This document shows positions 8,033-15,989 of a DNA stretch of 64,000 nt, in pieces. Every line of letters starts with the position of its first letter. The stretch's first letter is position 1. The stretch is taken from assembly GCA_900315305.1 (NCBI GenBank), contig OMYS01000014.1, positions 1-64,000 of the forward strand, read 5' to 3'. Origin of the DNA: an uncultured Eubacteriales bacterium. GTDB taxonomy: Bacteria; Bacillota; Clostridia; Lachnospirales; Lachnospiraceae. The position numbers and the translations under genes were made by a program. The notes beneath the pieces were generated by a model, which had not been told where the DNA came from, searched no databases, and worked only from the letters and a program-made list of their open reading frames with translations.

Positions 8033-9241
8033 TCAGGACATGAACTGCTTGAGCGCCTGAAAGACGTGGCCGACCGGGAGCCCGACGACATTGCTGTAGG
8101 ATCCGTCAATGCCCTGAATATACGCGGCAAAGCGTCCCTGGATCGCGTAGGCGCCCGCCTTGTCCATGGGCTCACCGGAGCCTGCGTACGCGAGGATTTC
8201 CTTCTCGGTCATCGGATAGACGCGGACGGACGTCTTTTCGGCAAATGAGACCTCCTTTGGCGCGGGCAGGCTTTTGCCCGAACAGCTGGCCGGTTCCTGA
8301 TGAGCGGGCGATGCTCCCTGCGATCTGTCTTCTGCTCCGCAGGCAAGGTCGGGATATCCGATGCGGAGAATCGTCACGCCTGTGTAGACCTCGTGCTGCC
8401 CACCGGCAATGAGACGGACCATATCGGCCGCCTCCTCGTGGGTGTGCGGCTTGCCGAGAATCCGTCCCTTGGCCGAGACGACCGTGTCCGCACCGATAAT
8501 TAAAGTGCCCTCGGGGCAGAGCGCGTAGCGGCCTGTATCTTCGGGAACGGAAGCATCTATGTCTTCCGGGGTGTTCAAGGATTGAGAACCATGGCCGGAA
8601 TCCGGGTCATCCGCAAAGCGGCCGGCGATGTCGTATGCCTTCTGCCGGGACAGCTCACGGACGACACCCTCCGGGTCAGAGGCCTTCGGATGCTCCGGAA
8701 GAAGACTCGGAATGATTTCCGGAAGAAGATCAATCCTCTCGAGCAGCTCGCGGCGCCTCGGAGAGGTGGATGCGAGAATCAGCCGCGGAAGAAGCGCGGA
8801 GGAGACGAGACGGTCGCCGTGATAGATGAGGCGGAGATGAAAGAACGGACGGTTTTTCCTGATCTCATCGAAGAAAATTTTATCGCCCTCCCACTGGGGG
8901 AGAGTGGGAATCTCCTCCTTCGGGACCCACTTGAGTACCCCTTCATTGCAGTCGATGAGAGAGCCGGTGAAGCTGTCCGCCGTGTAGAGATACATGACCT
9001 CGGAGACCCAGCGGTCTGAAATAAAGTCCACCGTTCCGCGCAGACGGAGCGACGTGAGCGTAAGCCCCGTCTCCTCGAGAACCTCCCGCCGGACACACAT
9101 CTCCGGCGTCTCACCCGGCTCGAGATGGCCGCCGACGCCGACCCATTTCCCCTCATTCAGGTCATTTTTCTTCTTGACGCGGTGCAGCATGAGATATGCA
9201 CCGTCATGCTCGATATAACAGAGAGTCGTTTCTGTGTACAT
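8033..9241 (-). CDS. NUDIX hydrolase fused to a Maf nucleotide pyrophosphatase
   Basis: A 402-residue protein joins two house-cleaning enzymes. Residues 1 to about 150 are a NUDIX domain of the MutT/8-oxo-dGTP type, with the box G-x5-E-x7-REVLEETGL around residues 38-60. From about residue 153 (LPRLILASTSPRRRELL) is a Maf domain, which hydrolyses non-canonical or modified nucleoside triphosphates, with GADTVVSAKGRILGKP and KAGAYAIQGRFAAYI. The Maf part carries two inserts of roughly 25 residues (around ADDPDSGHGSQS and AEDRSQGASPAHQE) not seen in ordinary Maf. The start has an AAGAGGT site. It lies alone on the minus strand. Confidence 0.9.
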   Translation of the reverse strand: MYTETTLCYIEHDGAYLMLHRVKKKNDLNEGKWVGVGGHLEPGETPEMCVRREVLEETGLTLTSLRLRGTVDFISDRWVSEVMYLYTADSFTGSLIDCNEGVLKWVPKEEIPTLPQWEGDKIFFDEIRKNRPFFHLRLIYHGDRLVSSALLPRLILASTSPRRRELLERIDLLPEIIPSLLPEHPKASDPEGVVRELSRQKAYDIAGRFADDPDSGHGSQSLNTPEDIDASVPEDTGRYALCPEGTLIIGADTVVSAKGRILGKPHTHEEAADMVRLIAGGQHEVYTGVTILRIGYPDLACGAEDRSQGASPAHQEPASCSGKSLPAPKEVSFAEKTSVRVYPMTEKEILAYAGSGEPMDKAGAYAIQGRFAAYIQGIDGSYSNVVGLPVGHVFQALKQFMS

Positions 9242-9361
9242 AGATACCTCTTATCTCATACTTGTCATTACCATTTTTTATCTTAGTCCCTTCGGCGGCA
9301 GACTGCAAGTTTCGCACCGCGTGCGGATGTGGTAAAATCTATATATCTTCAGTGCCCGTCT

Positions 9362-9439
9362 GGGTGTCAGGTTCCAATAAAAATTCTATAAATAAATCGA
9401 GGCGAATGTTTATGATTTGTTAATCGGAACCTGACACCC
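9362..9439. repeat. R4 element, 78 bp, AT-rich with 14-bp perfect inverted ends
   Basis: GGGTGTCAGGTTCC at 9362-9375 is perfectly repeated in inverse at 9426-9439, and the similarity continues a few bases inward. The 50-base centre is much richer in A and T than the surroundings. It contains no gene. The shape is that of a miniature inverted-repeat element; only one copy is in the window. Confidence 0.6.
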
Positions 9440-9444
9440 TACAA

Positions 9445-9500
9445 GACACACGCCACTAGACCTCGGTGAACGGGCATGCGACTTTGGATGGCGTGTGTGC
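9445..9500. repeat. R1 deletion derivative, about 56 bp
   Basis: ACACACGCCACTAGACCTCGGTGAACGG split over the left arm joins directly to GCATGCGACTTTGGATGGCG from the right arm of the full R1 element at 43002. The whole middle of R1 is missing. It abuts the R4 element and lies just upstream of the gene at 9533. Confidence 0.7.
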
Positions 9501-9532
9501 AGACCCCCACAACATCAAAAGAGGAGACCGAT

Positions 9533-10582
9533 ATGATCGCTGGCATGACATACTACCAGATTCTCTGGTATTTTCTTCTGTACTCATTTGGCGGCTGGGT
9601 CGTTGAGGTCGTCTACCACGCCGTAAAGCTAGGAAAGATCGTAAACAGAGGCTTCCTGAACGGACCTGTCTGCCCGGTCTACGGCTTCGGCATGCTCGGA
9701 GTTCTCAGCGTCATCCACGAGCTGGGCCGGGTGGCGGGCGGCCTGAACCTCTCCGCTGACGGGACCGGAAGAGAGACCTGGTTGGATGTCCTCGTCCTCT
9801 TCCTCATCGGAATGGCCCTGACGACGGCTGTTGAGCTCATCGCCGGGTGGCTCCTTGACACCCTGTTCCACACGAGATGGTGGGATTACAGCGATCTGCC
9901 CTGCAACTTCCACGGCTATATCTGCCTCAAATTCAGCATTATCTGGGGCCTTGCCGTCGTTTTCATCGTGCGTCTTGTCCATCCGTCTCTCGGAGCGGGG
10001 ACGGTCGCAATGATCCCTGAAGGGACAGGCTGGTGGCTGCTTCTCATTTTCTACTGCGCGTACGGGACCGATCTTGTCGTCACAGTCCTCTCGATTGTCG
10101 GGCTCAACAAGAAGCTGGCACAGATCGATGAGCTGCGGAAGTCGATGCGGAAGGTCAGCGACAATATGACGGACGTGATTGCAGGGGCGAGCATCAGCAC
10201 GGCGCAGCGTATCCAGGAGGGACAGGTCCAGGCGGCCCTCGGGAAGGCGGAGATGATGGACCGGATCGGCGAGGAGCGCGGACTCCGGAAGGAGGAGAAG
10301 GCAATCGGGCGCGCCGAGTACAGGGCGAAGGCGGAGCGTCTTGCCGGCCAGGCCCAGGAGGCCGCCGAGGAGGCGAGGAGGCGCGCAAATGAGCTTAAGA
10401 ACGCGATCCTGCGGCGCGGTCACTCGGGCGCGGCGAGAATCATGCGGGCCTTCCCGCAAATGGAAAATCACGACCATCGCAGCGCACTCATGGGTCTGAA
10501 ATCGCTTCTTGACAAGCCGATGGAGGCGGACCTCTTCGATGAGATGGACAGACAGGAACAGGACAATGATCACAAGGAGTGA
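9533..10582 (+). CDS. Putative ABC-transporter type IV family (CmpB-like) membrane protein
   Basis: The N-terminal half matches the family called putative ABC-transporter type IV: YQILWYFLLYSFGGWVVEV, then NRGFLNGPVCPVYGFG and a later WWDYSDLPCNFHGYICL. About six membrane segments are visible up to residue 195. The last third is an Ala/Glu/Arg-rich coiled coil (GKAEMMDRIGEERGLRKEEK and EAAEEARRRANEL). The family has no established biochemical function despite its name. Start ATG 9533 is preceded by GAGGAGA; the in-frame codon at 9476 lies in the R1 fragment and is rejected. A small membrane-protein gene follows three bases later. Confidence 0.8.
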   Translation: MIAGMTYYQILWYFLLYSFGGWVVEVVYHAVKLGKIVNRGFLNGPVCPVYGFGMLGVLSVIHELGRVAGGLNLSADGTGRETWLDVLVLFLIGMALTTAVELIAGWLLDTLFHTRWWDYSDLPCNFHGYICLKFSIIWGLAVVFIVRLVHPSLGAGTVAMIPEGTGWWLLLIFYCAYGTDLVVTVLSIVGLNKKLAQIDELRKSMRKVSDNMTDVIAGASISTAQRIQEGQVQAALGKAEMMDRIGEERGLRKEEKAIGRAEYRAKAERLAGQAQEAAEEARRRANELKNAILRRGHSGAARIMRAFPQMENHDHRSALMGLKSLLDKPMEADLFDEMDRQEQDNDHKE

Positions 10583-10585
10583 AAC

Positions 10586-10777
10586 ATGAAAACATTTTTT
10601 CTTGCAGGTGTAACGATTGGCATCATCGGCGTCGTGGTCACAGAGATCCTTCTGTGCTATGCCATGATCCGGAAGGAGAAGAGCAAGATCTCGACGAGGC
10701 GGTGCGGCGAGCTCACCATCTTTTTCTTCGGGATTCTGGTGATCAGCGCCACGGCACTGATGGTCCTCTATAAATGA
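10586..10777 (+). CDS. Small two-helix membrane protein
   Basis: A 63-residue protein with two hydrophobic stretches (FFLAGVTIGIIGVVVTEILL and LTIFFFGILVISATALMVL) separated by a basic loop (RKEKSKISTRR). The start is three bases after the preceding stop and has a CAAGGAG site, so it is probably translated with the CmpB-like gene. I do not recognise a family; a partner or assembly role for the upstream membrane protein is only a guess. Confidence 0.6.
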   Translation: MKTFFLAGVTIGIIGVVVTEILLCYAMIRKEKSKISTRRCGELTIFFFGILVISATALMVLYK

Positions 10778-10796
10778 AAAAGAAAGGCGGAAAAAG

Positions 10797-11684
10797 ATGA
10801 AGACGGTATTAAAAAATGAGATCCTTCAGCTCACGGTGGACACCCACGGGGCGGAGATGCAGTCGCTCACAAAGGACGGCGTGGAATATCTGTGGTCGGG
10901 AGATCCGAAGTTCTGGGGCAGGCGCGCGCCCGTTCTGTTCCCGATCGTCGGTGCCCTTCAGGGCGGACAGTACACATTTGGCGGAAAGACGTATCACATG
11001 GGGCAGCATGGCTTTGCGCGCGACATGGAATTTGAGCTGACGGAGCAGACCGATACGTCCCTCACCTATCGTCTCACGGAAAATGAAAAGACGCTCAGCA
11101 TGTACCCGTTCCGGTTCTTGCTCGAGGTCGGCTACGAGCTCAGGGAAAATGAAGTGACTGTGTCCTGGAAGGTGGAAAATCCTGCGGAGTCCGACCTGTA
11201 TTTCTCCATCGGCGGCCATCCGGCGTTCATGTGTCCTCCGGGCGGCGGAGAGGCATTCCGGGGCTGCGGCATTCTGCTCCGGAAGAATGGAAGAAATCTT
11301 GAAAGCCTCAGCACAAGTCCGATTGATGTCGCGGCGGGAGGCCTCATTATTGAGGACGCGCCGAAGCGCTATGCGCTTTTGGGCGGCGTGCTCACACCGT
11401 CTGATGAGCTCTTCGCGGATGATGCCCTTGTGGTTGAGGGAAGTCAGGCCGATGAGGTCTCGCTCACAGGTCCGGACGGAAGGGCGTACCTCACGGTGTC
11501 AGGCGATACGCCGCTCTTCGGGCTGTGGTCCCCGGCAGGAAAGAGCGCGCCGTTCGTATGCATCGAGCCGTGGTATGGACGTGCGGACGGAGTCAGCTTC
11601 CACGGGACACTGGAGGAGAAGAAATACGAGCGGAAGCTTGGAAAGGGTGAGTCATTCTGCGGCGGATACACCATCCGGCTGTGA
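10797..11684 (+). CDS. Aldose 1-epimerase (mutarotase) family protein
   Basis: The 295-residue protein shows the galactose-mutarotase-like beta-sandwich pattern of the LacX-type subfamily: an early HGAEMQSL and VEYLWSGDPKFWGRRAPVLF, then GGHPAFMCP with the active-site His, and a late CIEPWYG with the Glu-containing segment. It would interconvert anomers of a sugar or sugar phosphate in the cytoplasm; no signal peptide is present. The exact substrate is not readable from sequence. An AAAGGCGG site precedes the ATG, and a strong bidirectional terminator follows. Confidence 0.88.
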   Translation: MKTVLKNEILQLTVDTHGAEMQSLTKDGVEYLWSGDPKFWGRRAPVLFPIVGALQGGQYTFGGKTYHMGQHGFARDMEFELTEQTDTSLTYRLTENEKTLSMYPFRFLLEVGYELRENEVTVSWKVENPAESDLYFSIGGHPAFMCPPGGGEAFRGCGILLRKNGRNLESLSTSPIDVAAGGLIIEDAPKRYALLGGVLTPSDELFADDALVVEGSQADEVSLTGPDGRAYLTVSGDTPLFGLWSPAGKSAPFVCIEPWYGRADGVSFHGTLEEKKYERKLGKGESFCGGYTIRL

Positions 11685-11708
11685 TAAACTGCCTGGGACA
11701 GGCATGGA

Positions 11709-11752
11709 AAAGGGCTGTGAAAAACGAAGATTGTTTTTCACAGCCCTTTTTC
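11709..11752. terminator. Bidirectional rho-independent terminator
   Basis: A stem of about 17 bp (AAAGGGCTGTGAAAAAC) with a 7-base loop has A residues on one side and T residues on the other. It lies between the converging mutarotase-like gene and the ANTAR gene and can serve both strands. Confidence 0.88.
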
Positions 11753-11819
11753 TGATCCGCATTTTTCGTAACCGGCGGATCACAGTCTTTAGTATCGGAA
11801 TGTATGTGTCAGAAACCGT

Positions 11820-12356
11820 TCAGCTCAGAGCGGTCAGAATCATCTGTGCGACATCCGGCATCGGCGTTGAGGTTTCCATGCTGCGCTTCTGGATGAAGCG
11901 GTATGCCTGGTCTTCCGTCATGGAATTCTTCTCCATCAGAAGCTCCTTGGCGGTTGTGATTACCTGCTTTTCCTCCTCTGTGCGCTTTGGCACGCTGGCC
12001 GCGACGATCCGTTCATCGAGCTGCATCAGGATCCTGACACATCCGAGCAGCTCTCCGGAGTGAACCGGAAGCGCGACACGGAAAAATCTGTCACTGACAC
12101 AGTTCTCCATCTCTGTCGGACGCGCGAGCAGAAGATACTGTGCGTCGTCGTACAGAAGATCTACGAATTCGTCGGCCGTCATATCCGTAAGCCTTGCTGA
12201 CAGAATGACGACACCGCCGCCCATGCGCTTGATGGCGCGAATAGCCTCACGGCCGGACTGACAGACATTCCGGATTTCGATACCGTTGCGCTGCAGCATG
12301 CCTGCGATCGATTCGCGAAGCGTTTCATTTGCAATTGCAATGACGATCCGGGTCAT
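11820..12356 (-). CDS. ANTAR-domain antiterminator with a degenerate receiver (GlnR-like)
   Basis: The 178-residue protein ends in an RNA-binding ANTAR domain: KRTEEEKQVITTAKELLMEK, then MTEDQAYRFIQKRSME and PMPDVAQMIL. ANTAR proteins bind paired hairpins in mRNA leaders and block termination. The N-terminal part has a receiver-like fold but lacks the acidic pair (IAIANE instead of VDDE), the phospho-Asp (ILSARL) and the conserved Lys, so control by phosphorylation is unlikely. It is directly downstream of glnA on the same strand, as in clostridia where such a GlnR-type protein regulates nitrogen genes. Leaders of glnA and asnB here both contain terminators. Confidence 0.88.
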   Translation of the reverse strand: MTRIVIAIANETLRESIAGMLQRNGIEIRNVCQSGREAIRAIKRMGGGVVILSARLTDMTADEFVDLLYDDAQYLLLARPTEMENCVSDRFFRVALPVHSGELLGCVRILMQLDERIVAASVPKRTEEEKQVITTAKELLMEKNSMTEDQAYRFIQKRSMETSTPMPDVAQMILTALS

Positions 12357-12462
12357 GGTCTGTCCTCCTCCTTAGTGTATCGTATAAGCAGAAACGATCG
12401 GACACCGTTCCGCCGGAACGGTGAGAGTTTCATTTCCGGCGGAATACGGTATCCGGATAAAG

Positions 12463-13791
12463 TCAGATCGTTACCATGTACTTCTTCAGCTCCCACTCGC
12501 TGACCTGTGTGCGGTACTCGTCCCACTCAGCAGTCTTGCCTGCGATGTACTGCTCGAAGACATGGTCACCGAGAACGCTTGTGATGAGCTCATCGGCGGA
12601 CATTGCGTCGAGCGCCTCCTTCAGTGTTCCCGGAAGAGACTCGATTCCAGCCATCCGTCTTGTCTCAGCGGACATCTCGAAGATGTTCTCTGTGATTTCA
12701 TCCGGCGGAGTCATGCCCTTCTCGATGCCGTCGAGGCCTGCTGCGAGGCAGACAGCGAGAGCGAGATACGGGTTGCAGGACGGATCCGGGCAGCGGAGCT
12801 CGACACGTGTCGCGGCGCCTCTCGATGCCGGGATACGGATCAGAGCGGAGCGGTTCGAAGCGGACCATGCGAGATAGCACGGAGCCTCATAGCCCGGCAC
12901 CAGACGCTTATAGGAGTTGACAAGCGGGTTCGTGATCGCTGTGATGCCCTTGATGTGAGCGAGGATGCCGGCGATAAATGAGTAAGCCTCCTTGGAGAGC
13001 TTCCGGTCGCCGTTCTCATCGAAGAAAATGTTCTTGCCGTCCTTGAAGAGGGACATGTTGATGTGCATGCCGGATCCATTGACACCGTAGAGCGGCTTCG
13101 GCATAAATGTCGCGTGAAGGCCGTTTCTTGCAGCGAGCACCTTGACGGCGAGCTTGAAGGTCATGATCTTGTCGGCCGTAGCGAGCGCCTCGCCGTACTT
13201 GAAGTCGATCTCATGCTGGCCCTTTGCGACCTCATGATGGGAGGCCTCAATCTCATAGCCGAGCTTCTCAAGGTTCAGGCAGATCTCACGGCGTGTATCG
13301 GAGCCGTGATCGATCGGAGCGAGATCGAAGTAGCCTGCCTCATCCTGCGTGTTCGTCGTCGGTCTGCCGACCTCGTCTGTCTCGAAGAGGAAGAACTCAC
13401 ACTCCGGGCCGACATCGAACTCATAGCCCATAGCCTTTGCCTTCTCGAGCTCTCTCTTGAGAACGTTGCGCGGATCTCCGACGTACGGTGTGCCGTCCGG
13501 ATTGTGGACGTCGCAGAGGAAGCGGGCAACCTTGCTGTGCTGCGGTCTCCACGGAAGAATCGCGAAGCTGTCGAGGTCCGGATACAGGTACTGGTCGGAC
13601 TCATTGATGCGCGCGAAGCCCTCGATCGAAGAGCCATCGATCATGATTTCGTTGTTCAGCGCCTTATTGAGCTGGGAGCGTGTGATGGCCACGTTCTTCA
13701 GCTGACCGAAGATATCCGTGAACTGCATACGAATAAATTCAACGTCATTTTCATCTGCGATACGGATGATATCGTCTTTCGTATAACTCAT
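12463..13791 (-). CDS. glnA: Type I glutamine synthetase
   Basis: GlnA makes glutamine from glutamate, ammonia and ATP. The 442-residue protein starts at ATG 13791 after GGAGG and shows the N-terminal [23 protein letters not shown], the metal-binding GPECEFFLF, the [13 protein letters not shown] block, [10 protein letters not shown] and the [10 protein letters not shown] region. The length fits the GSI-alpha form, which is normally controlled by feedback and not by adenylylation. A longer in-frame reading to 13920 crosses the promoter and attenuator and is rejected. The ANTAR gene lies 106 bases downstream. Confidence 0.97.
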   Translation of the reverse strand: MSYTKDDIIRIADENDVEFIRMQFTDIFGQLKNVAITRSQLNKALNNEIMIDGSSIEGFARINESDQYLYPDLDSFAILPWRPQHSKVARFLCDVHNPDGTPYVGDPRNVLKRELEKAKAMGYEFDVGPECEFFLFETDEVGRPTTNTQDEAGYFDLAPIDHGSDTRREICLNLEKLGYEIEASHHEVAKGQHEIDFKYGEALATADKIMTFKLAVKVLAARNGLHATFMPKPLYGVNGSGMHINMSLFKDGKNIFFDENGDRKLSKEAYSFIAGILAHIKGITAITNPLVNSYKRLVPGYEAPCYLAWSASNRSALIRIPASRGAATRVELRCPDPSCNPYLALAVCLAAGLDGIEKGMTPPDEITENIFEMSAETRRMAGIESLPGTLKEALDAMSADELITSVLGDHVFEQYIAGKTAEWDEYRTQVSEWELKKYMVTI

Positions 13792-13840
13792 GATTTTTCC
13801 TCCATACAATCCGGGAAATGAATTTTTATAAGTACAAAGA

Positions 13841-13920
13841 AAGCGAGACTGCTCCCGTTTTGGAAGCACCCTCGCTTGTCCATGTGATGGATTATAGTGC
13901 GCTGCCCGTTTTTCTGTCAA
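13841..13920 (-). promoter_or_regulatory. glnA promoter and leader attenuator
   Basis: Read on the minus strand, TTGACA (13915-13920) and TATAAT (13891-13896) are 18 bases apart. About 15 bases after the -10 comes a strong hairpin (13841-13877): AAGCGAG pairs with CTCGCTT, and TGCTTCC with GGGAGCA, around an AAAAC loop. TTTCTTT follows. This is an intrinsic terminator between promoter and glnA start. Antitermination by the neighbouring ANTAR protein is a likely control, but I see no clear pair of hexaloop hairpins in the short leader. Confidence 0.75.
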
Positions 13921-13970
13921 GTCTTTTCCGCAGGGCCCTTGTTCTTTTTACTATACGCGTAAAGGCCGGG

Positions 13971-15590
13971 TCAGGCGTGCGTGCGCTCGTCCATGTGGGC
14001 GATTGCTGCTGCCACGAAGCCGCGGAAGAGCGGATGCGGGCGGTTCGGGCGGGACTTGAATTCCGGATGCGCCTGCGTCGCGATGAAGAAGGTGAGGTTC
14101 GGGTTCTCGCACATCTCGACGATGTGGCCGTCCGGAGACGTGCCGGAGAAGACGAGGCCGTGGTCCTCGAGGACCTGGCGATACTCGTTGTTCACCTCAT
14201 ATCTGTGTCTGTGGCGCTCCGTGATGTCGTCTGTGCCGTACAGAGACTCCGCAAGAGAGCCTGTCTTCAGGTGGCACGGATAGGAGCCGAGACGGAGCGT
14301 GCCGCCGATATCCGTCACGCCGTTCTGGTCCGGCATCAGCGCGATGACCGGATGCGTCGTGTCCGGATTGAACTCGATTGAGTCTGCGTCCTCGAGACCT
14401 GCCACATGGCGGGCGAATTCAATGATGGACAGCTGCATGCCGAGGCAGAGGCCGAGGTACGGGACGTTGTGCTCGCGGGCGTACTGGATTGCGACGATCA
14501 TTCCCTCAATGCCGCGGTCGCCGAAGCCGCCGGGGACGAGAATTCCGTCGACATCCTTGAGAAGGAGAGAGGCTGTGTCATTCGTGACATCCTCGGACTC
14601 GATCCACTTGATATGAACGTCCGCGTAGCTTGCGATGCCGCCGTGCTTTAAGGCCTCGACGACGGAGAGGTACGCGTCGTGGAGAGCCGTGTATTTGCCG
14701 ACCAGTGCGACCGTGACTTCCTTCTTCGGATGGCGGAGACGGGAGACCATCTCTGTCCAGTCCGTGAGATCCGGTTGCGGGCACGGAATATGAAGCGCCT
14801 CACAGCAGACCTGGGCCAGGTGCTCCTTCTCCATCGCGAGCGGAGCCTCGTAGAGGTAATCGACGTCGAGGTTCTGCAGGACGTGGGATGTCGGGACGTT
14901 GCAGAAGAGCGCGATCTTGTCGCGGATCGACTGCGGGACCTCCATCTCGGAGCGGCAGATAATGATGTCAGGCTGAAGTCCCATGGACTGCAGGGACTTG
15001 ACGGCCATCTGCGTCGGCTTGGACTTCATCTCGCGGGAGCAGCGGAGATACGGGAGAAGAGAGACGAGCATGAGGATCGCGTTCTCTTTTCCGACCTCCT
15101 GCTGGAACTGGCGGATCGCCTCGAGGAACGGCTGAGACTCGATGTCGCCGACCGTTCCGCCGACCTCGATGATCGCGATGTGCGTGGAGTCGTCCGTATC
15201 ATTTGTATAGAAGCGGCTCTTGATTTCATTTGTGATGTGCGGGATGACCTGAACTGTTCCGCCGCCGTAGTCGCCGCGGCGCTCCTTCTGCAGCACGGAC
15301 CAGTAGACCTTTCCGGTGGTCACGTTCGCGTTGCGGCCGAGGTTCTCATCGATGAAGCGCTCATAGTGGCCGAGGTCGAGATCGGTCTCAATGCCGTCCT
15401 CTGTGACATACACCTCGCCGTGCTGGATCGGGTTCATCGTGCCGGGATCGATATTGACATACGGATCCATCTTCTGCATGGTGACCTTGTAACCGCGCGC
15501 CTTGAGAAGACGGCCGAGAGACGCTGCCGTGATTCCCTTGCCGAGTCCGGATACGACACCGCCGGTAACAAATACATATTTGACTGCCAT
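13971..15590 (-). CDS. pyrG: CTP synthase
   Basis: PyrG converts UTP to CTP using ATP and ammonia released from glutamine. The 539-residue protein begins [19 protein letters not shown], the N-terminal ATP-binding loop, and continues with [15 protein letters not shown] and [12 protein letters not shown] of the synthase domain. The C-terminal glutaminase has the nucleophile Cys in YLGLCLGMQ near residue 380, plus the late THPEFKSRP-like [12 protein letters not shown]. Start ATG 15590 has AGGAG just upstream; a codon five residues earlier is weaker. It is a single gene with its own promoter. Confidence 0.97.
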   Translation of the reverse strand: MAVKYVFVTGGVVSGLGKGITAASLGRLLKARGYKVTMQKMDPYVNIDPGTMNPIQHGEVYVTEDGIETDLDLGHYERFIDENLGRNANVTTGKVYWSVLQKERRGDYGGGTVQVIPHITNEIKSRFYTNDTDDSTHIAIIEVGGTVGDIESQPFLEAIRQFQQEVGKENAILMLVSLLPYLRCSREMKSKPTQMAVKSLQSMGLQPDIIICRSEMEVPQSIRDKIALFCNVPTSHVLQNLDVDYLYEAPLAMEKEHLAQVCCEALHIPCPQPDLTDWTEMVSRLRHPKKEVTVALVGKYTALHDAYLSVVEALKHGGIASYADVHIKWIESEDVTNDTASLLLKDVDGILVPGGFGDRGIEGMIVAIQYAREHNVPYLGLCLGMQLSIIEFARHVAGLEDADSIEFNPDTTHPVIALMPDQNGVTDIGGTLRLGSYPCHLKTGSLAESLYGTDDITERHRHRYEVNNEYRQVLEDHGLVFSGTSPDGHIVEMCENPNLTFFIATQAHPEFKSRPNRPHPLFRGFVAAAIAHMDERTHA

Positions 15591-15639
15591 ACGTGCTCCT
15601 TTCACATGTCATGACTTGTAATGGACCATAGATAATACC

Positions 15640-15669
15640 ATTATAAAAAACTCTACTAATATAACGCAA
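15640..15669 (-). promoter_or_regulatory. pyrG promoter
   Basis: On the minus strand TTGCGT (15664-15669) and TATAAT (15640-15645) are 18 bases apart, with a leader of about 45 bases before the pyrG start. The region 15646-15757 is AT-rich and otherwise empty. Confidence 0.6.
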
Positions 15670-15757
15670 TGCATTTTTTATGTAAATACTCATTCTCCTT
15701 AAAATTAGGGCTTGGATTATGTATCCGATTCCGAACATGGAAATTGAATCTGTATGC

Positions 15758-15884
15758 TTGACAGGTATTTTCTGCGGTGTTAACGTCTTAACAAACCTGC
15801 ATCAAGCAGGGAAATGAAGACCGTGCATGTCCAAGGAGGGACAGCAGGCCTGTTCGACGGCGGACAGGTCTGTTGTCCTTTTTG
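15758..15884 (+). promoter_or_regulatory. asnB leader: promoter, two small hairpins and an attenuator terminator
   Basis: TTGACA (15758) with a weak -10 (TAACGT, 15781) precedes hairpin CCTGC-ATCAA-GCAGG (15796-15810), then TGTCC-AAGGAG-GGACA (15828-15843), then a terminator stem 15839-15878 with T-rich tail. The right arm of the second hairpin (15839-15843) is also the left arm of the terminator, so the two cannot form together. The second loop is six bases with A at position 1 and G at position 4, as in ANTAR targets. The first loop has five bases and does not fit that rule. No T-box sequence is present. Confidence 0.6.
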
Positions 15885-15989
15885 TAATTTTTCAGCATCC
15901 CTTGGAAAGTTGCTCGGATTTATGCATGAGACACGCAGTCATGTCGAACCTGGCAGCGCGAATATTGAAAGAAGGAGGATTGCCGCAGC

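Noticed and set aside
13063-13821. Long plus-strand reading frame opposite glnA
   Set aside because: It is the shadow of glnA codons in GC-rich DNA, lacks a ribosome site and resembles no protein family; similar long shadows lie opposite pyrG, glgA and recA.
15591-15989. T-box riboswitch upstream of asnB or pyrG
   Set aside because: The conserved AGGGTGGNACCGCG block is absent; the visible structure is a simple attenuator.
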